Below, piece by piece: positions 21,543 to 33,253 of a DNA stretch of 64,000 nt. The notes under the pieces are model-generated. The model had not been told where the DNA came from. It saw nothing but the letters and a program-made list of their open reading frames with translations, and searched no databases. The stretch covers positions 90,874,603 through 90,938,602 of the forward strand of contig NC_090321.1 in NCBI RefSeq assembly GCF_040869045.1, written 5' to 3'. This stretch comes from Eurosta solidaginis. Its lineage: Eukaryota; Arthropoda; Insecta; Diptera; Tephritidae. Position numbers and translations under genes: made by a program. The stretch's first letter is position 1; each line of letters begins with the position of its first letter.

Positions 21543-22495
21543 GAATTATAATTTTGTGGATTTAAGGTCCCATTTCCGTCGCCTCAGTTTTGTTATATGA
21601 ACCATGACTGGTGAGCCAAAAATGCGAAAGTTTGCAATGTCTATTTCAGAGTCCGTCCATAAACTCTCAGGCATACATTTTCCCAACACAGAATTAGGTT
21701 AGCGGTTGATGATATAGGCTGCCGTATGAACATCCTCCCCCAGTATGGTTTGCTTAATCCTGCATCAAAAATCATACACTTAGCTTTTTCTATAATTGTG
21801 CGGTTCATTCTCTCCGCAACCCCATTTTGTTCAGGGGTATACGGATTGGTGGTTTAATGGATAATACCGGCATACTCCTTCCCATTATCTGTGCGAATTA
21901 CTTTGATTTTTCTGCCAGTTTGAGTTTCAACCAAATTTTTAAAATCCTTAAAACGAGCAGATACATCTTCCTTGGACTTCAGCAAATATACAAAAAATTT
22001 TCGGTAGTAGTCGTCTACAAAAGTGAGGGCGTAGCTAGCCCCCCCAAATGACTTATTTTCCATAGGGCTTTACAAGTCGGAGTGTATCAAGTCTAGGGCA
22101 CCCTTAGCACGAGATGCATTATGTTTAAATGGCGCTCTAGCGTGTTTCCCTTTGCAACTAACTTCGCAAGCTTGTAGCTTCGAACTATTACCACTAAACG
22201 CTAACCCCTTTACGGCACCGTCTCTCAGTTTTTGTAAATCTGCATAGTTAAGGTGACCTAAACGGCGGTGCCAAGTCATGATGTTAGTATCGTGCTTGGA
22301 CAACATACACGACACTTGTAAATTTTCAAATTTGTAGACACCCAGTAAACATTTCGTTTCAGCGACCAAGTTACCCCTATCGTCAATTATTCTACAGTCA
22401 TGTTTGTCAAATATCACGCTGTTTCCTTTTTCTACAATCTGAGCGACCGATAGCAAGTTTGTGGCTAAGTTCGGCACTAATAGCACGTTGTTCAC
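21543..22495 (-). pseudogene. pol: Copia-like pol: integrase
   Basis: 22070-22495 encodes the segment before the integrase and its zinc-binding part (WHRRLGHLNYADLQKLRDG; later CEVSCKGKHARAPF). 21854-22063 encodes the first part of the catalytic core with ALTFVDDYYRKFFVYLLKSK and RTDNGKEY, supplying two of the three acidic residues. The glutamate-bearing region (NGVAERMNRTIIEKAK on the minus strand near 21790-21840) is read in a different frame. Stops near 22067 and 21850 break the gene. In an intact element this enzyme joins the cDNA to the host chromosome. Confidence 0.87.
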
Positions 22496-22541
22496 CTCAA
22501 CTTCGGTATCATTAATGCGCAGATGGATTCGTCAACACCTT

Positions 22542-23417
22542 TCACAGCCATGCGATCATTATTCGCAACACGTATGTCTTGTCTTTGGTAGGGGAACTTC
22601 TTATATTAATTAACCAGTCTTTATTCGGAGTCATGTGACGTGGCGCACCACTATCAATATACCACTCTGCAGTATTTCGACATTTAACGCGGGGCGAATG
22701 TACACTAAAAGCATTTAGAGTTCGAGTTGTTGAAGATGTCGAAGCTTTTCTTTTCTCTTTACAGTCTTTGCTAAAATCTCCTTTGCGACCGCGACCGCAG
22801 TTATAGCACTTTAGTTTGTGCGTATTTGAATGCCTTACCGTCTTTTTCAACGCATGAAAAGCCACACTATCGCCATTTTTCTGGTAATCTCCGTCTAACA
22901 ACTTAATTTTTATGTTTTCGCCTGTGATTTGTAGTCCACTACTTTCAATACCCATTATGAGAGGCTTGAATTCCTCGCCTAGACCCGCTACTATAATTGC
23001 GCCTAGCCATTCACTGCTAATATCGAATCCGATTTCACTTAACCTATTAGCCGCGTTTATTAACTGATTAACGTAGTTGGCCATAGACTCGCAAGTGTCA
23101 AGGCGCACAGTAATGAGTTTTCGCAAAAGTCCGATTTTACGGGTTAAGCCAGTGTCTTCGAACAGCTTCTTCAAAGTATTCCATTTGCCCGATGCACTCG
23201 TCCCTCGTTGTATGTGCACAAATATAGACTCATCTATATACAATACTATTTGGGCTTTTGCCTTCCTTAATTTCTTTTGATCTTTTTCTTCGACAGGATT
23301 AGTAATACAACCTTGCAAATCATAAAACTCGAGCAAACTTTCCATGGCGAACTTCCAAGTATGGACATTTTCACTCCCACGTAGTTTTTTAATGCACGTA
23401 GCATCTTTTGCAGACAT
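22542..23417 (-). pseudogene. gag: Copia-like gag and protease
   Basis: 291-codon open frame starting 173 bp inside the 5' LTR. It encodes a Ty1/copia-type capsid (WKFAMESLLEFYDL; GKWNTLKKLFEDTGLTRKIG; LLDGDYQKNGDSVAF), then one zinc knuckle whose spacing is disturbed (CYNCGRGRKGDFSKDC lacks the usual histidine), then the protease active-site region (AEWYIDSGAPRHMTPNKDWL). The frame ends at 22542, where a frameshift separates it from the integrase part. The start is the first ATG of the open frame. Confidence 0.87.
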
Positions 23418-23576
23418 CTTTTACGCTTTTGTCGATTGTTGGACAGACAACACATGTACTAGTCCCAGGTTACAACGAATGTATTTACACGACCATTATG
23501 TCTCGCCCGATTCAGAGGGTTGAAACTAATTACGGGTACTTATTCGCGTGTTAGGCCGGGCCAGAAAACTTCTAAT

Positions 23577-23590
23577 CTGGGCCCATAACC
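23577..23590 (-). other. Primer-binding site of the copia-like element
   Basis: Directly beside the 5' LTR the minus strand reads GGTTATGGGCCCAG. This matches the primer site of Drosophila copia, which pairs with an internal piece of initiator methionine tRNA. Confidence 0.85.
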
Positions 23591-24645
23591 TGTTGAAAAT
23601 CAGCAGATGTTTTTAGAAAAATAAAACTCGACTTACAATTCCGTGTCTTTATTATCAAGGTTATTTTAAGAAGAAGGAAGTATAAACACAGTATGAAATA
23701 TAAGGGGGACTTATGAAAGCATATAAACTTATAAGGTGTAAAATTATATCCATTTACACACGCGGTTATATGAACGCACCTAGTAATACTCTTGATAAAA
23801 TTGATTGTTTATCAGATGTATTATTGCCGAACAAAATTTTTTTGATTGTTATACAAATTAAAAAATGTTAAGATTAAGTGAAAAATCAAAACTAAAACGC
23901 ATTTACTTGCTGATGTTGGAGATTTCTGATGAAAATGCCTGCTGTAGTGTCTGCAAGGTTGCATTCCTTTGAGTGTACCGCGTTTACACAATAGGGGGAC
24001 TCATGTAACCGTATAAATGCCTTATAAAGTATGCAAACGTATAAATTTATCTAGTGCGTAAACGAACTGTCAAATTTTGTATGAAAAATCATTTACACAA
24101 TTTGTATAAATTTACGCGCATATTTCATTGTGTAAACGAGGTAAACTCAAAGGAATGCAACCTTGCAGACATTACAGTAGGCATTTTCATCAGAAATCTC
24201 CAACATCAGCAAGTAAAGGCGTTTTAGTTTTGATTTTTCACTTAATCTTAGCATTTTTTAATTTGTATAACAATCAAAAAAAATTTGTTTCGCAATAATA
24301 CAGCTGATAAACAATCAAGTTTATCAAGAGTATTTCTAGGTGCGTTCATATAACAGCGTGTGTAAATTGATATAATCTTACACGTTATAAGTTTATATGC
24401 TTTCATGAGTCCCCCTAATGAAATGTGAGCGTAAATTTATACAAATTGTGTAAATGATATTTCATACAAAATTTGACAGCTCGTTTACGCACTAGATAAA
24501 TTTATACGTTTACACACTTTATAAGGCATTTATACGGTTACATGAGTCCCCCTATAGTTGTCAAAATGTTAGAGTTGCCATGAGTATACAAAGTAATAGC
24601 AAAATGTAATAGTGATGGCTCCGCCATATTACGATTATTTCAACA
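23591..24645 (-). repeat. 5' LTR of the copia-like element, interrupted
   Basis: The LTR is in two parts, 23591-23702 and 24554-24645, matching the uninterrupted LTR at 6272-6472. The foldback insertion at 23703-24553 separates them. It ends CAACA followed by the GTAAC target duplication. Confidence 0.9.
23703..24553. mobile_element. Interleaved double foldback insertion in the copia LTR
   Basis: 851 bp inserted in the LTR with ATA on both sides. It has four blocks in the order a, b, a', b': a (23703-23992) is the near-perfect inverted complement of a' (24127-24416), and b (23993-24126) is the inverted complement of b' (24417-24553). Blocks a and b both begin AGGGGGACT[T/C]ATG, and a' and b' both end CATGAGTCCCCCT. 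So two MITE-like foldbacks with the same tip overlap, instead of one lying inside the other. No coding capacity. Confidence 0.85.
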
Positions 24646-24650
24646 GTAAC

Positions 24651-25084
24651 CCAGTCTTAAATTTTAACATGTACTGTGTATGAATATGTATCGATATTTG
24701 TATACAACTAACATTATATTTTGACTAAGTATAACACATACTTTCTACCCATAAACAAATGAGCCAAGATCTAGCATTCCGGAATTGTTGTATTTGTAAT
24801 CGAATTCGAAAAAAAAGTTTGATGACGTAGCGCTTTTGAAGTTTTTCGATTTATTAAATTTCTCTCATATTTCGCTATCAGTGTTCGGAGTATTTGAAAC
24901 TATTACCTGAGTAAACGACTACGCCGGAGTAAAAATTAAATTTTTTGAGTATATTTTTTCTTCCTTTTTGAAAGCGGGCGAACAACTAACATCAAATTGA
25001 TTTGGCGACTTGGCAATCCCTTCGATTGTGTTTTTGCCATCAAATGTTTCTCAGCCGTATTAGATGCACGGCCTAAAACGTATA
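24651..25084. other. Unassigned DNA flanking the copia-like element
   Basis: Host-side sequence after the GTAAC duplication. Nothing recognised. Confidence 0.4.
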
Positions 25085-26060
25085 GGATGATTAATTATTG
25101 CTCCCATAAGCACAAAAAAGTGGGTCTTGCAGTAAATGTGGACAAGACGAAGTACATGCTGTCATCGCAGCCTTTGTAGCCACGTCACTGTTGACGGATA
25201 CATTTTCGAGACTGTGAATAATTTCGTCTATTTGGGAAGCAGCATTAAAAGCAAAAGCAATGTCAGCCTAGAAATCAAACGGAGAATTAAGGCTCTATTA
25301 CTGATACTTAACATAGACTTGACTTGGCTTGCGAACAGTCACTTACAGTTCTGTTAAATTAGCATTGCATGTTACTGATTACTCAAAACTTAACTTGACT
25401 TAGAAGTCTGTTGAATTTTGATTTTCTATGAAAGTTCTAAGTGACGTTTACATTTTGAGATGCCATTTGTTTGTTTCCATTTCATTTTGACATTTTGTCA
25501 TACAAATTGACATTTATTTAAAAATAAATTTCAACGCTGATTATGATGCCAGATTTTATGCGCCAAGTGGAGTATAATCGTGGCTAAGTTGCCAAGTCAA
25601 GTCAAGTCTATGCTAAGTATCAGTAATTGGGGCTTTACTCTTGCCAACAAGTGCTTCTTTAAGCAATTGAAGAGTAAAGTTCTCTCTCGACGAAAACAGT
25701 TCTAGCTCTACAAGTCACTCATTGTACCTGCCGAAAGAAAAGTTCTCCGGAAGATTTATATTCTTTTTATATCTTCATATTATTCGTCGACATCACCGAC
25801 GGCGAGTATCGAACGAGGTATAATGATGAGTTTTTCGCAGATATGACGATAGTGCAGCGCATAAAAACCGAAAGCTTCGCTAGCTAGGTCATGTTATGTG
25901 GATGAACGAATACGCTCCGGTCGTGTGTAAACAGAGGAAAGAGAAGACCTTTACTGAGTTGGGAGAGACAGTTGAAAGAAGCTTTGACCTCGCTTGGTGC
26001 TCTTAATAGGCGACTGTTATCGCAAACAGGGTTAGCTGACCTCAATGACTCAACATACTT
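25085..26060 (+). pseudogene. Decayed RTE-like LINE, C-terminal part of ORF
   Basis: Remnant of the region after the polymerase domain of an RTE/BovB-type LINE. Read in shifting frames it gives GLAVNVDKTKYMLSSQP (about 25120-25175), FETVNNFVYLGSSIKS (about 25205-25252), SLEIKRRI (to 25287), then TLANKCFF and LSRRKQF after the MITE, and further down LGHVMWMN (about 25885) and DLTSLGALNRRLLSQTGLAD (about 25985-26045). Stops and frameshifts are frequent. The polymerase catalytic part is absent. A MITE sits in it at 25290-25634. Confidence 0.8.
25290..25634. mobile_element. PIF/Harbinger-like MITE, copy 2
   Basis: 345-bp copy of the MITE at 15940-16294, with the same long terminal inverted repeats. 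It lies in a codon of the RTE-like LINE, and the LINE reading shows that TTA (25287-25289 and 25635-25637) was duplicated on insertion. This clean empty-site reading fixes the ends of the family. Confidence 0.9.
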
Positions 26061-27509
26061 CATTTTTATATAAAACTGCAAAAGTGCTGTGTGTTGAATT
26101 TTTGGCGGGATTTACAGATCGCTTCTGGACACATTTTTTGCTTACATTTTACTCCTATTCTCATTCCGTACGAAAAAAGTACAAAAACTGTGAGTAAAAT
26201 GTGAACTAACATGCCTTAAGACACGAACAATGAATTCGCGTCATTTAATCTAATCGTCACTTGTAAACAATCAGCTTTTCATACGTATGCAATGAAAACT
26301 TCAACCGAAAGATATTATGTAGTAATACTATTTAGTTTTCAACTCGACCCACAAAACCTTTGAGGTAAAAAATGTAGTAGGAGGTAAGAGTGTAGCAAAA
26401 TACTCCGATTGGAATAAAGTCTGAACCCTACGTCAGCAATGAAATATGTTGTCAAAAGCGTGACATCACGCCGAGAAAATTTATTTCCCAGCCAACTATG
26501 ATTTTTTGCTCTCTCATTTTTTAATGCGGGATCTGTTTATTGGTTCATACTTTTTACCTTAAAATTTGTTTTACTAACGCAAATTAATTTTTAATTAAAA
26601 GTATATCAAATAAATGCTTCTTAATGTTTTTAGTTACAAATTAAATCAACTAAAGGTAAGTATAGATGTATGAATAAAAAAGAAAGGTATAAATTGAATC
26701 TAAGGTAAGTACTGCTTGAAATACTATTCCAATAAAATTAAGCTTAATACAATTTCCTTAATCGCAAAACTTATATAGTTAATTTAGGTATGTATCATGA
26801 TTGGTATTAGATTATTATTGAATCACGTTTTCGTAAACTAAAATGGTTTTGACTCAATGAAAATAATATTTAGGCTTTTCAAAACTTATCTTGGTAAACT
26901 AGGCTTGGTTTTAATGCTGAAACTGGAACTTATTTCCGCAAAACGTGATGATGAACTAAAACATTCTTATGGCCATGCCGGTTGGAGTGGCGTTTTATGA
27001 AATTTTATGTTTCTTCCGGTATATGTTGCCGCTGAAGTTTAGGTAAAGAACGCTGGAAGAATTTTTCACTTGTTAATTTTAACAAATTTTACTTCGACTT
27101 TTGCGTATTAAAAATGAATGTTGGCTTTTTGTTGCTTAGCCGAGAGTTTAATGAAACGATGTAATTACTTAAAAAATTACATTTACTTTAAATTAATTAA
27201 CACATTATAAAAAGCACGTCTAATCTCTTTGCTGGTCCAATCGGAAGAGTCAGCCCGCTCTGATTGACAGATCAATCTCAATCCGGAATAAGAGGCATAT
27301 CGGCCATATGATAATGATATTTAGGTGTATAACAGTTTGAAAATTTTAGTAGATTTGATTTATATATATAAGGTATGTTCCATAGAAAACACATTGCATA
27401 AAAGGACATTGAATTTCGATTTGCTTATATGTCAGAAGCATTCATTACACACCTTAACAAAGTTGGTAATAACTCTATGGTATTTAACTACATTTGACTT
27501 ATATTCTAC
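26061..27509. other. Unassigned AT-rich DNA
   Basis: 1.4 kb with no recognisable gene, RNA or transposon end. Short open frames here have no motif. Confidence 0.4.
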
Positions 27510-27517
27510 CTAAGTAG

Positions 27518-29609
27518 CAGAGGTTTACGCCGATCACTTTATCGGTGGCGGCGGCGTAGGCGGCGCGCCGGCATACGCCGATGTTCTTTCTTTAAAAGGC
27601 TGGATTTTTCTATTTAAAAAAATAATATTTAGGAAAGGTTTTGTTTGTATGTATTTAAGGAAATCAACCTGTTGGCCATTTGGGAAAGATCCGGGGGTTT
27701 GCCCTTGCGGAGGGATTGTCCTACGTTCGCTTACTCCAAAGAGGCTTCGAAACAAACCCCAGGTTTGGAATTGGTACTGCTGCACCTGCTGAAAAGAAAT
27801 AGAGATACATAAAATAGTAAAACTATTGTCTGTATATCTCGTGCAAAGCGTAGTTTCACCTAGGGTTAACTCCTAGTAATCGTCGCGAACACAATTTCTT
27901 TAGTCATTTGTGGCTCCTTGGCGGTCACGCACAAAGGCGACTTACGGTAGTATTAATGGTGTATTAATACTCATGACTCTCGTGGCACAGGGCACTTCCA
28001 GTTTTTAGGCTGTTTTAAGAGCTACAATTCCCGACGTGCGAACATTAGCAATACCGACTACCAGTCGCTACCACGCCTCCTGGCTCTCACACCATATGCC
28101 AGCACAGAAGCTATAGGACTGTGGCTTCGAACTCATACCTTCGTCGACGTCACTTTCCTAGAAGCTCTAGGTGTAGCTTCGAAGACTTTCCAACGGATGC
28201 TTTTGTCGCGCTATGCTGCCGAGCTACACCAGAGAAACCCCTTGAAACGTTAGGGAGTGACTATTCGGCCAAGCATGCCACCCTAGAAATCATAAGCAGT
28301 CTAAGTGGATGTCATTGCGACATGGGTGAAAATCGTATTATCCTCGGCGCATCTACATAATTAAAATTTTACAAGGACCCTGGATAAAATTTTTAAAATG
28401 TAGACCAAAGATTGCAGTCGTTTGTGTACACAACATTAATTTCAATAGTCTTCGTTAAATTAAATTTAGAATGAAAGTCGGCGGATTTTAAGTTGAAAGT
28501 TGTTAACTACTGTTTTCCGGCCTTACGATATAGGAGCGCATTATAGATGATCGCGTAGCTTCATTTTTCAGACAAGTTCGACTGTCCACTACTGTTAGGG
28601 TAGTATCATCAGTGGTCATTAGTTCCTGTCTTGGGAAAGCTTTTGCTTCACCACTTTGAGCGTTCTTGCGAAGGACAAAGCATCACCTGCTTACGTATTC
28701 ACATTTGTAATAGGAGCCATAACGTGTAGGTGATATTTAAACTTGGTGTATAGGCTATAGTCAGTGTGATTCACTCCAAGGGACTAGTTTTGAATGGGGC
28801 TGCCAACTTTAGGAAATGTCAGACCGGGAGACTTGGGTGTTGAAGGATGAAGTGTGAAAATCAAAATTAACATTTCAGATGCTTTCGTATAGTTTCGCAA
28901 ATAAACAACAGTTGTTTGAATATGAGACCAAGTGATTTTTCACACCCTCCTCATACGTACATATGTATATTCTCAACTTAAGTATGAGGTAAGAATCATT
29001 TCAAAGGAGTGTTTCTGCCCCTTGAACCTACTAAAGGATTTTGCGTCACTGATTTCGCTTATTCTTTCAGCAAATCGCTGTATAAAATTAAAAAAAAAAT
29101 AATCGGCACCCTTTTTTTGGGAATTTTGCGTTTTTTAACACCTCAATTAACAATTTGAAAACATTTTCGCCTTGGGTCATTTTATTTGAATTCATTGTTC
29201 ATTATTAATTTCAAAAAAAAAAAATATGCAAAGTGAGCATAATAAATTTGTTATATAACTTTTCTTTTAGTGTTGTGTTAAAAACTTGGTGAATTGGGTG
29301 ATGCAAAGACATCGAAAACGCCTGTTTTTTTACTATCTTTTGAACAGTTAGAAAGAGTTAAATTTCGCAATTAGTTTCTTATACCTGGTAGTGATGCGCA
29401 TCCGTTGATACCACTTTCAACCATATCCGAACAATTTTCGAATGAACAATAAATGGCCTAGACAGTCTTAAACGAGTAGAAAATATAGTAACGCGCCGGA
29501 CGCCGCCGCCGCCACCGCCGCGCCGATATTTTTGACATTCGGCGGCGGCGTGCGAAAAACGACCTAAATCGGCGGCGGCGGCGGCGTTTATCGGCGGCGT
29601 ATATCTCTA
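27518..29609. mobile_element. Non-autonomous hAT-like DNA transposon
   Basis: 2092 bp flanked by a perfect 8-bp target duplication CTAAGTAG (27510-27517, 29610-29617). Ends are CAGAGGTTTACGCCG on the left and, inverted, TAGAGATATACGCCG on the right; hAT elements typically have 8-bp duplications and ends of the form YAGNG. Both subterminal regions are rich in CGG/CCG repeats, at 27540-27580 and 29498-29600. Inside there is no transposase; the longest open frame (28121-28360, 79 codons) matches nothing I know. A shorter, older copy is at about 2975-3934. It would need a transposase supplied from elsewhere. Confidence 0.85.
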
Positions 29610-29867
29610 CTAAGTAGTGATGTGGTTGAGCTAAGAAAAAAACTTAAGCAAATTTTGAAAATGGGCGCGACCCACCCCTATTTGTGTTACTCTTTCCAAA
29701 ATAGTTTTAGTGCTATAAGTCCAAATAAAATCTCCCAGTCCGAATGAAATTCGCATTAACATTTTTTCATAGCTACAACTGTTGAACCGTAATTTTACCC
29801 GCTCACGTTCATTAGTGGTAGCCTCTGCATCCTTTTTGCTTCCTTTGAACGAAGTTCAGAATAGAAC

Positions 29868-30028
29868 TATAGGTTACTTACCCAATATTAATTATTGTAA
29901 ATATTCTGAAATCTTAAATCCAACTAACTTTATTTTTTCAATTTGAAATTACAAGCAAAAAGTAATTTGATCAAATTATAAAATTATAAAAGAGAATAAC
30001 AAGTTAAAAACCAACAGGTATCGCTACA
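29868..30028 (-). repeat. 3' LTR of the CsRn1-type element
   Basis: 161 bp; on the minus strand begins TGTAGCGATACC and ends CCTATA. It differs from the partner at 38145-38306 at about five positions by eye. Confidence 0.88.
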
Positions 30029-30083
30029 GTATTCCCCCACCAGACTTTCAATAAATAAAATGTTTGAAAGTCGAAATGTTTAA

Positions 30084-31019
30084 TTAACTTTTTTGCAGAC
30101 TTTCAGATTTTTCTATCGTAGTGAAAGCAGGATTCAATCTGTCAATAGTGATATTCAAAATTCGATCTCCAACCAAAATAGTATAGAACTTGGGAAAACG
30201 CTTTTTAATTTCAAATGGTCCGTCGTATGGTGGTCTGAGTGATGAACGTATTTTATCCACACGAATAAACACATGAGTCACATCATTTAATTTTCCATTA
30301 ACAAACGTTTTTGTAGTCGAATGATGAGCTGCGTCTGCAGGTCGGATGGTTTTGATTAGCTGAGTAAATTCCTTAACAAACTCTTCCTGTGGTTTGAAAT
30401 GACTATCGATAAAAATTTCGCCAGGTAATTTAAGTACAGTCCCGTAAACCATTTGTGATGGACTTGACCCGATGTCTGGCTTGAATGTTGATCTTAATCC
30501 CAACAGGACAATCGGTAAATGCTCAGTCCAGTTTAACCTATTAAAACAAATTAACGACGCTTTCAAAGTTCTATGCCATCGTTCAATAATTCCGTTAGAC
30601 TGAGGATGGTAAGCGGTGGTACGAAGATGATCAATGCCGAGAATCCGAGAAAGTTCATTAAAAAGATTTGAACTGCACTGTCTTCTTTGATCGGTAGTTA
30701 AACGAACCGGTACTCCAAAACGTGAAATCCAACCATCAATTAATGCCTTTGCAACAGTTCTTGCGCTAATATCTGTGATAGGAATTGCTTCAGGCCACCT
30801 GGTATAGCGATCAATGATCGTAAGGCAATATTGAAAACCATTTGATGGTGGCAGTGGACCAATAAGATCTATAATGATATGTTCAAATCTTTGTGATGGC
30901 AGACAATATTTTCCAAACGGTATTGCAGAATGCCTACTAACCTTAGACCGTTGACATTGAATGCAGCCTTCTACAAACCTTTTTATATCTGATTGCATAT
31001 GGACAATTTCGCTGAGCAT
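30084..31019 (-). pseudogene. pol: CsRn1-type pol: integrase
   Basis: 311-codon open frame. It starts in the zinc-binding domain ([16 protein letters not shown]), then the core: [17 protein letters not shown] (first Asp), [14 protein letters not shown] (second Asp; the usual glycine and phenylalanine after it are replaced), and [17 protein letters not shown] (Glu). A C-terminal DNA-binding region follows ([17 protein letters not shown]). It is separated from the RNase H by a frameshift, so no complete pol can be read. The acidic catalytic residues themselves are kept. Confidence 0.88.
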
Positions 31020-31999
31020 CTGCCATATGTTCTAAATTAATAACGTCGCGACCTGATTTTAAAGACTCGATGCGAGATAACGTATCCGCAGTTATATTTT
31101 TTTCGCCTGGTACATATACGATACGAGTAGAAAACTGTCCAATGAAATCGAGATGCCTAATTTGACGTGGAGAAGAAGAGTCCTGTTTCTTAGTGAAAGC
31201 AAATGAAAGGGGCTTATGATCAGTCCATATTTCAAAATCTCTGCCTTCAAATGCAAACCGAAAGTACTTAATACCAAGTAAATGGCAAGCAGTTCGCGGT
31301 CATAAGTGCTATACTTTTTTTGGGCATTCGAAAGTTTCTTGGAGAAAAAACCAAGAGGCTGAGTTAGCCCAGAATTAATCTGATGTAGAACAGCCCCGAC
31401 AGCTGTTTCACTTGCATCTGTGCATAAAACGATCTCCGCATTCAACTTGGGATGTGCTAAAAGCGTTGCATTAATTAGTGCCTGTTTGCACGCATCAAAG
31501 TTTTGAAGAGTTTTCGAGTCCCATTTAAGTGGAGTCTTGTCCTTCTTTTTGTTACCCTTTATCAAATCAATGAGAGGTTGTTGATGTTCAATAGCGCGAG
31601 AAATAAATCTTCTATAAAAGTTTATCATATTTAAAAATCTTTTTAGCTCCATAGCAACTGTAGGAAGTGGATAATTGTTGATTACATCAATTTTTTTTGG
31701 ACAGGGACGAATCCTTTCCGATGAGATGAGTTTACTTTTTCCAAACTCACACTTAGATGGATTAAGTGTTAACTGAAATTTTTGAAGTCGTTCAAAAACT
31801 TGTTGAAGATGGTTGATATGTTCAGAAAGTGATTCAGATGCGATGCAGATATCATCAAGATATGAAAATGTGAAGTCTAAATCTCTCAAAACTTCGATCG
31901 CTGGAAAGTTTGAGCAGCATTACAGAGACCAAATGTCATATGCGTAAACTCAAAAAGCCCAAACGGAGTAATGTCGCTGTCTTCGGAATATCTTGCTCA
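31020..31999 (-). pseudogene. pol: CsRn1-type pol: reverse transcriptase end and RNase H
   Basis: The open frame 31092-31889 starts at the polymerase centre (FSYLDDICIASES), continues through the thumb (NPSKCEFGKSKL; FLNMINFYRRFIS) and the RNase H (IVLCTDASETAVGAVLHQ; KKYSTYDRELLAIY). Near 31265 the frame shifts; the expected RNase H end (WTDHKPLSF; YVPGEKNITADTLSR) is read in another frame down to 31020. Upstream, 31890-31999 carries the segment before the catalytic motif in a further frame (YNQIPIREQDIPKT), up to the point where the DNA transposon is inserted. Confidence 0.85.
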
Positions 32000-32050
32000 C
32001 GGATGGGTATTTGATTATATCGCACACTAACTACAAAAGAGTCACAACTT

Positions 32051-33253
32051 GAAAAAATGTAAATTTTCAGGAGAGAAGAAAAACGGTTTATGTGAAAACG
32101 TCTGTAATGTTATACTGAAATCCAGTTTTACAAAGAAGGATACCTTCATTATAAAATGAATTGACGAAATTTTGTTGTAATTATTTGTTTTCGGACAAAA
32201 TATATAGCAATTGTGAATTATGACCATTTGACTGAAATATTTTTATTTTACGTTTGGTACTATATTCAATTAGGCCCCTTTAACTGAAAAAACGCTTTAA
32301 TTTTCTTTTAAAGCTTCTCCAGGCTAACTGAACAGTAAATACACAAAAGAAAATTCACAAGAAATATAGATTTTAGGTCTTTATTTCTATATGAATATTT
32401 TAAATTAAATTTTAATTCAATTCAAAAAAGATAAAATAACAAAGCAAAAGTAAAATAGGCAATTCATTGTTGAAAAAATACTCTATTAAAAATGTATTTG
32501 AAATTTATCTAAGCTAAATATTAATTAAGTTTTGGTCGTAGGACTCGCAGAAATTTTAAGGAATTTCCTTTTTATTGACTAATTCTTGCATATGTCTTAG
32601 CTTTATTTGTGGAAGTGGTAGCCTTTGTGAATAAAGTGAGCACAAGCTAAAATTAATAAAGTTAAAATAGGTTAAGATAAAATGTTTATTAGAAATAACA
32701 TCTGTTTCGTGTATAAAGTTTAAATAACTTACATAATGCTATTCCACGGCGTAACGGACTCCAAGTTGTGCTTCTTTACACAAACATTGTGAAAGCTGGC
32801 CTCTTTGTAGTATGTTGTTGTTTTTTTTTTTTGTTTTGTTCTCGGACGTTGTTGCTAATCCTGTTGTTGTTTTTTTTTTATTCATACACACTTTTTTTTT
32901 TTGTTTTTTTGTGTATCCTAATTCTTATTTATGTGTTATTTATAATTTTTTTGTTACCGAGTCTTTGAGAGGCAGTGGCTTTTTAAGCGCCGAGATCTAA
33001 AACCACCCAGCTACAGAGAAACTCATCAGCTGAGAAATACAGATTCACAAAATACAATAGATTAAAAGTATAAATATAATTTTTTAATTGATATTAGAGA
33101 AAAATTGTAAGTTTACAAACGGCGATGGTTACTAGGACATGTTTCTGAATTTCACTTCTTCATCAGCTAGCTTTTCGGGAGCTGAGCGTTGAACTTGAAT
33201 CTCCAACATTCATATCAGTGAGCATAGCTCGTTAATTAAATACATATAATTTT
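32051..33253. other. Non-coding part of the DNA transposon, with LINE 3' region
   Basis: AT-rich. Long T runs at 32820-32835, 32870-32880 and 32890-32910 may be the A-rich tails (read on the minus strand) of the LINE that ends at 33254, or simple low-complexity DNA. The Phe/Leu-rich open frames across this tract are an artefact of the T runs. Confidence 0.45.

Larger units (their letters stand above)
6272..24645 (-). mobile_element. Copia-like LTR retrotransposon, interrupted
   Basis: Minus-strand Ty1/copia-type element defined by: LTRs 6272-6472 and 23591-24645 starting TG and ending CA; a perfect 5-bp target duplication GTAAC at 6267-6271 and 24646-24650; a polypurine tract (minus AGTGGGGG, 6473-6480) beside the left, downstream LTR; and a copia-type primer site beside the right, upstream LTR. 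The gene order from right to left is gag, protease, integrase, reverse transcriptase, RNase H, the Ty1/copia order. A complete gypsy-type element (7549-20697) sits in the reverse transcriptase, and a foldback insertion (23703-24553) sits in the upstream LTR. Without insertions the element would be about 4.4 kb. Several frameshifts make it non-autonomous. Confidence 0.92.

Noticed and set aside
28121..28360. 79-codon open frame in the hAT-like element as a transposase fragment
   Set aside because: No hAT dimerisation or catalytic motifs could be seen; left as unassigned.
32768..33000. Phe-rich membrane-like open frames
   Set aside because: Caused by T runs; no start context, no family similarity.
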